Shown in pieces: positions 57,404 to 64,000 of a DNA stretch of 64,000 nucleotides (the first letter of the stretch is position 1; each line of letters begins with the position of its first letter). The notes beneath the pieces are model-generated. The model was not told where the DNA came from and searched no databases. It was given only the letters and a program-made list of their open reading frames with translations. A program made the translations under genes and the position numbers. This DNA comes from Vagococcus elongatus (GTDB lineage Bacteria; Bacillota; Bacilli; Lactobacillales; Vagococcaceae): positions 62,001 to 126,000 of the forward strand of contig NZ_NGKA01000007.1 in assembly GCF_003987645.1 (NCBI RefSeq), given 5' to 3'.

Positions 57404-58280
57404 CTTTGTTCGCCCCCTTTGTAAAACCATCTACAAAGTATTTCATCAAGCCCTCTGGTTCTTCTTCAGTCCCGATGAGTTCCGTATTCAAAATCGACAA
57501 ATATTCTTCAGGCGTTAGGGAGGAGTTCAAACGTCCTGCTCGGGCGATACTGACATCTCCGGTTTCTTCAGACACGACCACGGTAATCGAATCTGTCACT
57601 TCGCTAATACCGATTGCCGCCCGATGTCTGGTGCCGAATTCTTTTGGAATCTGGTCATTTTCTGATAGCGGAAGATAGGCAGAGGCCGCTGCCACTTTAT
57701 TACGTCTGATAATCACCGCACCGTCATGCAAAGGTGTGTTAGGGATAAAAATGTTGATTAGCAGCTCCCCAGAAATAGTGGCATTCAGAGGTATTCCGGT
57801 CTCTATATATTCAGCTAGACCTGTCTGTCTCTCAATGGTGATTAAAGCTCCAATTTTCCTTTTAGACATGTATTGAATCGCATGGTCTAGGCTGTTAATC
57901 ATATTGGTTTTATCTTTTTGTGCATGACGCGTTTTTCTTTGGAAAATAGCCCCTCTGCCAATATGCTCTAATCCTCTGCGGATTTCCGGCTGGAAAATGA
58001 CGATCGAAGCTATCACACCATAATTGATTACTTGCTCCATGATCCACGACACTGTGTTTAAACCGATCATATCACTAATGGCGCGAACGATTAAAATGAT
58101 GGCAATCCCTTTGAGTACTTCAACTGCTTTAGTGCCTTTAATCAAAATCAACAATTTATAGATTAAATACCAAACAACTAAAATATCAAAAATGCCGACA
58201 ATAAAGCTTTTGGAAAATATATATTGATAGAGAATATCTTTTATATCTTGCAGTGTGATCATTAATGTTAAGTTCAACAA
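57396..58280 (-). CDS. cdaA: Diadenylate cyclase CdaA
   Basis: 294 aa. Makes c-di-AMP from two ATP. Three membrane segments (about 24-100) precede the DAC domain with the DGAVIIRRN and GTRHRAAIGISE motifs. A TTG start at 58280 (AAGGGGAG 9 nt upstream) or ATG 58262 could be used. First gene of cdaA-cdaR-glmM. Its product would be sensed by CbpB (14.1-14.6 kb). Confidence 0.97.
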   Translation of the reverse strand: MLNLTLMITLQDIKDILYQYIFSKSFIVGIFDILVVWYLIYKLLILIKGTKAVEVLKGIAIILIVRAISDMIGLNTVSWIMEQVINYGVIASIVIFQPEIRRGLEHIGRGAIFQRKTRHAQKDKTNMINSLDHAIQYMSKRKIGALITIERQTGLAEYIETGIPLNATISGELLINIFIPNTPLHDGAVIIRRNKVAAASAYLPLSENDQIPKEFGTRHRAAIGISEVTDSITVVVSEETGDVSIARAGRLNSSLTPEEYLSILNTELIGTEEEPEGLMKYFVDGFTKGANKDE

Positions 58281-58414
58281 ATTTATATTCTCCCCTTTTT
58301 GCTTAATTTATGTTACTTAGTATACCACAATTCAAAACATCCTACCCAAAAAATTTCCTGTCTAAGATCAGCAGTCATCATCGATAAAGCTCTTTTCTTT
58401 TAAAGTAACGGTCA

Positions 58415-58465
58415 AAAGCAAAGAAGCTCAACAAAATCTAAAGATTTTGCCAAGCTTCTTTTTTT
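58415..58465. terminator. Hairpin terminator overlapping the end of the sprT-like gene
   Basis: Arms AAAGAAGCT (58420-58428) and AGCTTCTTT (58453-58461) with an inner CAAAATCT/AGATTTTG stem and a T run on the plus strand to 58465. The gene's TAG stop (58438-58440) sits inside the hairpin. Confidence 0.75.
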
Positions 58466-58965
58466 CTCTCTTTAACTAAGTTCAGTCTGCCGCCGCAAGG
58501 ACAACAATATTTTTCAACACTCATGCGTCGTTTTCTAGGGTAGACCTTTTCACACACCAAGCACTGATAGATGAATTTTCGGATGTGATTTTCTTGTGTC
58601 AAAGGCCGTACGAAGCGACTGCCCCCAGTTTTTTTTAATAGCTCTTTGAATGTTTGATCTCTATGCTGATACCCTTGGCCACTCAAATGCAAATGATAGT
58701 GGCACAACTCATGAATAATCACATCAATCAGTTCAGTCCAACCGTATTTTTCAAATACACGGGGATTGATATCAATATGGTGATCATTGAGATGATATCT
58801 GCCGCCAGTAGTTTGGAGCCGTCCATTGAAAAAAGCACTGTGGTAAAATTCTTTACCGAAACATCTGAGTGAGACGGTTTTGACTAGCTCTTGCAATTCG
58901 GCATTTCCCAAATTAGGGAGTGTGTTACAATAATGCTCAAAAAAAACTTCATCAGATTTCAGCAT
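58438..58965 (-). CDS. SprT-like zinc protein (YdcK-type)
   Basis: 175 aa. SprT-like domain with zinc motif HELCHYHLHL (about 86-95, HExxH) and a C-terminal zinc ribbon (CLVCEKV and CCPCGG). SprT-like relatives are proteases of DNA-protein crosslinks in eukaryotes (Spartan); the bacterial role is unsettled. It starts 6 bp after tex, so the two are co-transcribed, the usual arrangement. Confidence 0.9.
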   Translation of the reverse strand: MLKSDEVFFEHYCNTLPNLGNAELQELVKTVSLRCFGKEFYHSAFFNGRLQTTGGRYHLNDHHIDINPRVFEKYGWTELIDVIIHELCHYHLHLSGQGYQHRDQTFKELLKKTGGSRFVRPLTQENHIRKFIYQCLVCEKVYPRKRRMSVEKYCCPCGGRLNLVKERKKEAWQNL

Positions 58966-58971
58966 GTGTAA

Positions 58972-61158
58972 TCAACCTTCTTCAGGTGACACTAAACTTA
59001 GAGCAATGCGTTGTTTTTTCAAATCTACTTCTTCAATCCACACGGTCACCACGTCGCCGACTGCAACAATATCTGTCGGGTGCTTTACGAAACGGTGACT
59101 CATTTTGGATATATGGACCAAACCGTCGTGCTTGACGCCAATATCAATAAAAGCGCCAAAGTCCACAACATTGCGGACAATTCCCTCTAGTTTCATGCCA
59201 ATCTTCAAATCTTCCATGGACAAAACATCTTTTCTTAAAAGGGGTGCAGGCATCTCTTCACGCATGTCTCGTCCCGGTTGTTTGAGAGCGGCCACGATGT
59301 CTTCCAACGTCGCCAAACCTACCGATAATTTTTCTGCCAACAGTGGCAGCGATAATTTTTCCAATTGTATTTTGCCCTCATCCGTTCCTAAATCTGCTAA
59401 AGTAAGTCCTGCTTCATCCAAAACTTTTTGTGCCGTCTCATAACTTTCAGGATGGATACCGGTGTTGTCGAAAATGTTTTTCCCGCCGGTGATTCGCATA
59501 AAGCCTACTGCCTGTTCGTAAGCTTTGGGCCCAAGTCGAGGGACTTTTTTAAATTGATTACGGGCAGTAAAAGCGCCATTTTCTTCACGGTAAGCAAAGA
59601 TATTTTGTGCCGTAGTTTTATTTAGGCCTGACACGTGCTGCAACAACTGTGGACTGGCCGTATTCACATTGACTCCCACTTGGTTGACCGCTGTTTCAAC
59701 AACAAAGTCCAATTGTTCTGCCAAACGCTTCTGTGCCACGTCATGCTGGTATTGTCCCACACCCACCGCTTTAGGGTCGATTTTGACTAATTCAGCCAGC
59801 GGGTCTTGCAGACGGCGGGCGATACTGACGGCACTTCTTTCTTCTACTTGCAAGTCTGGAAATTCTTGTCGTGCCGCATCGCTGGCAGAATAAACTGAAG
59901 CGCCTGCTTCATTAACGATCAGATAATAAACTGGACGGTTGATTTCTCGTAAGTTTTCAGCCACAAATAATTCCGATTCACGGCTGGCAGTACCGTTGCC
60001 GATCGCAACAGTTTCCACTTGATAAGTAGTAACAAGTTCCTTGAAGCGTTCGGCAGCCGCCGCCCGTTTCCCCTGATTTGCCGGTTTGTGCGGATAAATC
60101 ACATCAATCGCCAAAACTTTTCCTGTACCATCCACGATGGCTAGTTTACACCCTGTACGGTAAGCCGGGTCAAATCCCATGACAACTTTATTTTTTAACG
60201 GAGGCTGCAACAATAAATTCCGTAAGTTCTCACCAAAAATAGCAATGGCCTGTTCATCAGCCTTCTCAGTCAATTCGTTACGAATTTCCCGTTCTATAGC
60301 TGGTTTGATAAACCTTTTATAGCTATCTTGGTAGGCTTGCCGTACATAAGAAGCAGTCACACTTTCACTGCGTTTTCCGATAAGCTGTTTATCAAAATAA
60401 TCCATCACTTTTTCTTCTGGGACAACCAGCTCGACTTTTAAAATCCCTTCCTTTTCACCACGGTTCATAGCTAAAATCCGATGAGACACTACCGTACTGA
60501 TTTTTTCCTGAAAATCATAATACATTTCAAAAATCTTTTTTTCATCTTCTTCGGCATTTTTTTCTGTGCTGACGATTTCTCCATTCTGATAAGTAAATCG
60601 GCGGATCCACTGTCGGTATTTTGGCTCATCTCCAATAATCTCAGCCATGATTTCATGTGCCCCGTCCAAAGCTTCTTCCGCAGTTGATACTTCCAGTTCT
60701 TCATTGATATACTGCTCGGCTTCATCAGCCGCCTCGCCAGTTTCCGGCAGCGAAAACAACCATTGTGCTAAAGGTTCCAGCCCTTTTTCTTTGGCAATCG
60801 TTGCTTTCGTACGACGCTTTTGCTTATAAGGCCGGTAAATGTCTTCAAGACCCTGCATTGTTGCCGTTTGAAGAATGTCCTTCTTCAATTCAGGCGTTAA
60901 TTTCCCTTGCTCTTCAATCAGACGAATGATTTCGTCACGACGTTTAATTAGATTGGTTAAATAGAGATGTCTTTCTTCGATTTGACGAATTGCCACCTCA
61001 TCTAAACTGCCTGTCATCTCTTTACGATAACGGGCAATAAAGGGAACTGTATTTCCTTCTCCCAATAACTCTAGTACTTTTTTTATTTGACTAGGTCGAT
61101 AGTCTTTTAACTCATTTATCAATAATGTGATTACTTGCTCTTTTTTTTCTTCCGACAT
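58972..61158 (-). CDS. tex: Tex-family RNA-binding transcription accessory protein
   Basis: 728 aa. Order: N-terminal Tex helices (about 1-190), a YqgF-like domain (about 325-450, with VMGFDPAYRTGCKLAIVDG), helix-hairpin-helix (NVNTASPQLLQHVSGLN) and a C-terminal S1 RNA-binding domain (about 650-722, GMKLEGIVRNVVDFGAFIDI). Tex proteins contact RNA and the transcription machinery. ATG start follows AAAGGGGC. Confidence 0.97.
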   Translation of the reverse strand: MSEEKKEQVITLLINELKDYRPSQIKKVLELLGEGNTVPFIARYRKEMTGSLDEVAIRQIEERHLYLTNLIKRRDEIIRLIEEQGKLTPELKKDILQTATMQGLEDIYRPYKQKRRTKATIAKEKGLEPLAQWLFSLPETGEAADEAEQYINEELEVSTAEEALDGAHEIMAEIIGDEPKYRQWIRRFTYQNGEIVSTEKNAEEDEKKIFEMYYDFQEKISTVVSHRILAMNRGEKEGILKVELVVPEEKVMDYFDKQLIGKRSESVTASYVRQAYQDSYKRFIKPAIEREIRNELTEKADEQAIAIFGENLRNLLLQPPLKNKVVMGFDPAYRTGCKLAIVDGTGKVLAIDVIYPHKPANQGKRAAAAERFKELVTTYQVETVAIGNGTASRESELFVAENLREINRPVYYLIVNEAGASVYSASDAARQEFPDLQVEERSAVSIARRLQDPLAELVKIDPKAVGVGQYQHDVAQKRLAEQLDFVVETAVNQVGVNVNTASPQLLQHVSGLNKTTAQNIFAYREENGAFTARNQFKKVPRLGPKAYEQAVGFMRITGGKNIFDNTGIHPESYETAQKVLDEAGLTLADLGTDEGKIQLEKLSLPLLAEKLSVGLATLEDIVAALKQPGRDMREEMPAPLLRKDVLSMEDLKIGMKLEGIVRNVVDFGAFIDIGVKHDGLVHISKMSHRFVKHPTDIVAVGDVVTVWIEEVDLKKQRIALSLVSPEEG

Positions 61159-61220
61159 ATCTGGTGCCCCTTTATCTCAATTTAAAACTCTCGTACTATC
61201 CTATCATAACTTTTCACTGT

Positions 61221-61955
61221 TTAAAAATCAGGCCGCCAGCCGCCCTCATTGTTCTGGATTTCAATATCTTGAATAATTCCTTTGTCAGAAAAAACAACAC
61301 CGTGAATAGACCCGCCATAGACACCACCACCGTCCATCCCGATTTTTTGATCCTGCTGCCAAAGTTTCGTGACCGAGTTGTCTACAAATAGATTTTGAAC
61401 AGGCGTATGACCAAAAACAATCGTCTTTCCTGTATTGTTTTTTCCTGTATGAAATGGCTCGCGAATCCAGACAAAATCTCTCTTTGATGTATGACGCCAA
61501 TCTTTCAACTCTAAATTGACCCCTGCATGAGCAAAGATATAGTCGTACCATTCATAGTAAAGAGGCAGTTCTTTTAAAAACTTGACAAGGTCCTTATATC
61601 TTGAGTGGATCATCATGCTAATTTCCGTTGCCGAGTACTCTTTAGTGGCACCTTCATGAAGTAAAGAATCAATCGTATATCTTCCGCCATTCAGCAGGTA
61701 GTTAAAAAAGTAGTCTTCAGGATCGTTCAAGAAACTCAAAAACAAATCTTCATGATTGCCCATTAGATAAATCCCATGATATTTTTCTGCCAATTCTTTT
61801 CCGAGCAGTAAGCACTGTTTACTGTTGAACCCCCGATCTAACAAGTCCCCCATTAGCACAAGCTGATGCATTTTGGGGTCAAAATCAGCCAGCAGCTGAC
61901 GAAATATTTTTTCTTCCCCGTGAATATCCCCGATTGCGTAGACATAAGGCTTCAT
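61221..61955 (-). CDS. Calcineurin-like metallophosphatase (PrpE/Ser-Thr phosphatase type)
   Basis: 244 aa. Motifs of the PPP-type phosphatase fold: IGDIHGEE (about 8-15), MGDLLDRG, MGNHEDLF, a catalytic His region FAHAGVN and FGHTPVQ. Substrate could be a phosphoprotein or bis-nucleoside tetraphosphate; not decidable here. Start ATG 61955 (MKPYVYAIGD) follows AAGGAAGAG. Confidence 0.92.
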   Translation of the reverse strand: MKPYVYAIGDIHGEEKIFRQLLADFDPKMHQLVLMGDLLDRGFNSKQCLLLGKELAEKYHGIYLMGNHEDLFLSFLNDPEDYFFNYLLNGGRYTIDSLLHEGATKEYSATEISMMIHSRYKDLVKFLKELPLYYEWYDYIFAHAGVNLELKDWRHTSKRDFVWIREPFHTGKNNTGKTIVFGHTPVQNLFVDNSVTKLWQQDQKIGMDGGGVYGGSIHGVVFSDKGIIQDIEIQNNEGGWRPDF

Positions 61956-62151
61956 CGGTCTCTTCCTTTCTATTTTCAAACAAAAGAGTTATTTCTAAAA
62001 ATAACGAACCCATAAGAATTTATTCCTGATGTAGTTTAATAAGATTTGGTTTTCTTTTAAGTCCACTGAATTAAGCGATAAAATTCTGCCATGGATTTTC
62101 TACGGTTCTCCTTGATGCCAACTACTGAAAAGATGTCATTGATTGGCAACT

Positions 62152-62541
62152 CTATTGCTTTGATTCACTTTCAAAATTCAATTTCAATCCCGGTCGGTCC
62201 AAGGCTATCTCGGTCACTTCATAAGTCAGCCTTTCGATAATTGAAAACAACGGACGAACTAACTCATTAACCTCTTCTTGGCTCAAGTCAGTGTTAGCTT
62301 CAATCGTTCGGTCGGTCACTGTCACCAGCTGTCTCACCGCACCTGTAAGAACAAATTCTTCAAAAGCAATCTTAAAAACCACACGTATACCCAACACACT
62401 GTTTTTATCCGCAGGAAAATCCGGCTGCCCAGACATATCGATTGGATTAACTTCTACCCTGATTTCATTTTCTGCTTTTGTATTTTGATTCATGTCGTAA
62501 TGAAAAGCTTCTACGAACTCCGGTTGACGTACAATATTCAT
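62152..62541 (-). CDS. DUF1149 family protein
   Basis: 129 aa. MNIVRQPEFVEAFHYD start and LNFESESKQ end, with TIEANTDLSQEEVNELVRPLF in between, match the DUF1149 family of Lactobacillales, whose fold resembles SecB-like proteins. Function is unknown. Start ATG 62541 follows AGGAGG; the earlier TTG frame places the site inside. Confidence 0.85.
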   Translation of the reverse strand: MNIVRQPEFVEAFHYDMNQNTKAENEIRVEVNPIDMSGQPDFPADKNSVLGIRVVFKIAFEEFVLTGAVRQLVTVTDRTIEANTDLSQEEVNELVRPLFSIIERLTYEVTEIALDRPGLKLNFESESKQ

Positions 62542-62814
62542 AAATACCTCCTGCAAATAATTTTTATCTTTTTTAAAATTATACCAACATATATTTTTTG
62601 AGACCGGTCTAAGATTATCAATTATTTGATGAATGCTCTATTACCGTTGGAAATTCTCATCAATTCACTTTGATACCTAGACCTTTTTTGTTCCTGCTTC
62701 CTATACGTTCAAATCAATTTTTTATACTATTTATTGTAACACAAAGGCTTTAAGTGAGTCTAAACCCATGAAATTTTTTATTATTTCTATTTTATATTTT
62801 AAACTATGCCATAC
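62542..62814. other. Intergenic region upstream of the DUF1149 gene
   Basis: No gene. A 10-bp palindrome AGACCGGTCT sits at 62601-62610 and may be part of a promoter or operator; nothing else recognised. Confidence 0.35.
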
Positions 62815-62859
62815 AAAAAAAGTTTGGCGGAGCAATAAAGAATGCCCATCCAAACTTTT
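62815..62859 (-). terminator. Terminator of the ABC transporter operon
   Basis: Stem AAAAGTTTGG (62818-62827) with CCAAACTTTT (62850-62859) and seven T on the minus strand. Confidence 0.88.
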
Positions 62860-62905
62860 CAATGTGAGTTATTCACCTAACGTTCAAATCACAGTTGTAT
62901 CAAAT

Positions 62906-63748
62906 TTACTGTGGCAAAATCCGGTCTTCGCCAAACCATTTTTCGCTAATCTCTTTTGATTTCCCTTCATCATATAAATCCTTTAACGCCCCATTGATTT
63001 TTTTCAAAGTTTCCTTGTCGCCTTTTCTTAAACCGACCGCAAAATTTTCCTGTTCAAATTCACTTGGTGCAACCACATAATCCTCGCTGTTATCTTGTTG
63101 CGCGATATAATATTCTGCAAACACCTTGTCAATGACCAGCCCTTGAATTCTGCCCGCTTCCAAATCTAAGAAAGCTTCTGTAAAGGTCGGGTATAGAATC
63201 GGCTCTTGATCTTTGATGATATCCTTTAATAACTCAGGGAAATTCTCAATCGATTCCGCACCACTTGACCCTTCCTGTGCTCCTAAGACCTTGTCTTTCA
63301 TTTCTGAGAAATTTTGTACGTTGTCTTTTTTCATTGACACGATATCTTGCTCGTTAATCAAATAATAATTACTAAAGGCCACTTTTTTCTCACGCTCTTC
63401 TGTAACTGTATAGCCATTCCAAATCGCATCGATTGTGCCATTTTCCAATTCAGATTCTTTCATTGACCAATCAACTGGCTGAAATTCTACTTCAATGTCC
63501 AGCTTTTCACCCACCGCATTGGCCAAGTCAATATCAAAACCGACCAGCTCATTATTTTCATCTCTAAATCCCATCGGAACAAATGTGTCATCTACTCCGA
63601 CAACAATTTTACCTGCGGCTTCGATTTCCGCCCAATCAGTCAATTTTTCTTTCTTGCCGCCCTCTTTTTTGTCTGAACCGCCACACCCGACAGCTAACAG
63701 TAAAGCAGCCCCCAACACTAACGTCCAAACAATATTTTTCTTTTTCAT
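62906..63748 (-). CDS. Amino-acid ABC transporter substrate-binding lipoprotein
   Basis: 280 aa. Lipoprotein signal with lipobox LAVGC (Cys about 22), then a family 3 solute-binding domain: IVVGVDDTFVPMGF, GFDIDLANAVGEKL, AIWNGYTVTEERE and a C-terminal KWFGEDRI. Probable cystine, glutamine or basic amino-acid binder; the ligand cannot be chosen from sequence. It follows the ATPase gene by 11 bp, and the permease gene presumably lies beyond the window. Confidence 0.92.
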   Translation of the reverse strand: MKKKNIVWTLVLGAALLLAVGCGGSDKKEGGKKEKLTDWAEIEAAGKIVVGVDDTFVPMGFRDENNELVGFDIDLANAVGEKLDIEVEFQPVDWSMKESELENGTIDAIWNGYTVTEEREKKVAFSNYYLINEQDIVSMKKDNVQNFSEMKDKVLGAQEGSSGAESIENFPELLKDIIKDQEPILYPTFTEAFLDLEAGRIQGLVIDKVFAEYYIAQQDNSEDYVVAPSEFEQENFAVGLRKGDKETLKKINGALKDLYDEGKSKEISEKWFGEDRILPQ

Positions 63749-63759
63749 CCTATTTCCTC

Positions 63760-64000
63760 CTATCCAATTGAAGCAACTTCAATTAATTGATTTGCAATTT
63801 TTTTAGCAAAATCATGGTCATGGGTCACCACGATTTGTATGATGCCTTCTTCTTTCAAACTTAAAATATTTTGTGCCACACTATCCCTCAAACTCGGGTC
63901 AAGTGCACTTGTTGGCTCATCATAGCACAGGACTTTCGGTCTCATCAGCAGGGCCCTTGCAATAGCTACCCTTTGCTTTTGTCCGCCAGAAAGTTGATAC
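63760..64000 (-). CDS. Amino-acid ABC transporter ATP-binding protein, C-terminal part, cut by window edge
   Basis: About 79 codons at the C-terminus. The ABC signature [17 protein letters not shown], Walker [14 protein letters not shown] and switch His in VVTHDHDFA are present; the P-loop lies outside the window. The protein ends soon after the switch region, as in the short amino-acid transporter ATPases of streptococci and enterococci. It works with the substrate-binding protein downstream. Confidence 0.93.
   Translation of the reverse strand, partial: YQLSGGQKQRVAIARALLMRPKVLCYDEPTSALDPSLRDSVAQNILSLKEEGIIQIVVTHDHDFAKKIANQLIEVASIG

Noticed and set aside
63760-64000. Truncation of the ABC ATPase C-terminus
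   Set aside because: Short forms ending just after the switch region are usual for this group of amino-acid transporter ATPases.

Overview
The window comes from a low-GC Gram-positive chromosome, most likely Lactobacillales and probably Enterococcaceae. The evidence is AT-rich codon use, strong AGGAGG ribosome binding sites, T-box leaders, a fused RNase PH/XTP pyrophosphatase, a DnaB/DnaI primosome pair, and a gnd-regulator-kinase order like the enterococcal EtaRS (LisRK/CsrRS-type) locus. The species cannot be named from the sequence alone. Most of it is ordinary core chromosome, nearly all transcribed from the minus strand.

Layout. 1-4.8 kb: glycine cleavage operon gcvT-gcvH-gcvPA-gcvPB-lpd, with a good promoter, a cre-like site at the transcription start and a long leader. 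5-9.4 kb: small accessory genes (GNAT acetyltransferase, DUF3267 zincin-like membrane protein, GPP34-like protein, an Rgg-type regulator and two unknown membrane proteins). 9.7-17.5 kb: nitroreductase, YtxH and DUF948 envelope proteins, MscS channel, glycerate kinase, then cbpB, phosphodiesterase, rph-rdgB and murI. 17.7-21.6 kb: pheST behind a T-box. 21.6-25 kb: HxlR regulator, HD protein, rRNA methyltransferase, acyP and yidC. 25-28 kb: an oxidoreductase, then a disturbed block holding one unknown gene, decayed coding sequence and a pair of diverged direct repeats. 27.9-31.7 kb: histidine kinase, response regulator and gnd. 31.8-36.7 kb: leuABCD with a complete-looking ribosome-mediated attenuator, including a leader peptide with three consecutive Leu codons. 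37-38.1 kb: a decaying cassette with an XRE-type membrane regulator broken by a one-base frameshift. 38.2-47 kb: rpmF, yceD, an internally deleted IS1202-like element, dnaI, dnaB, nrdR, coaE, mutM and polA. 47-54 kb: Bax inhibitor-like protein, murC, an unknown charged protein, a DUF805 protein and T-box-controlled alaS. 54-58.3 kb: a lipase-like hydrolase and cdaA-cdaR-glmM. 58.4-64 kb: sprT-like, tex, a phosphatase, a DUF1149 protein and an amino-acid ABC transporter cut by the window edge.

How the genes connect. Several amino-acid circuits sense their own substrate: glycine catabolism (gcv, possibly CcpA-controlled), phenylalanyl- and alanyl-tRNA charging (T-boxes), and leucine synthesis (attenuation). 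cdaA-cdaR-glmM links c-di-AMP synthesis to cell-wall precursors, and cbpB encodes a likely c-di-AMP receptor elsewhere in the window. murI and murC serve peptidoglycan synthesis.

I found no CRISPR array, prophage, tRNA or rRNA gene, and no convincing large novel system. The most interesting items are the leu attenuator, the miniature IS1202-like element beside dnaI, the decayed cassette at 37-38 kb, the direct repeats around 26-27.8 kb, and the small ORFs in the gcv leader and next to the Rgg regulator.
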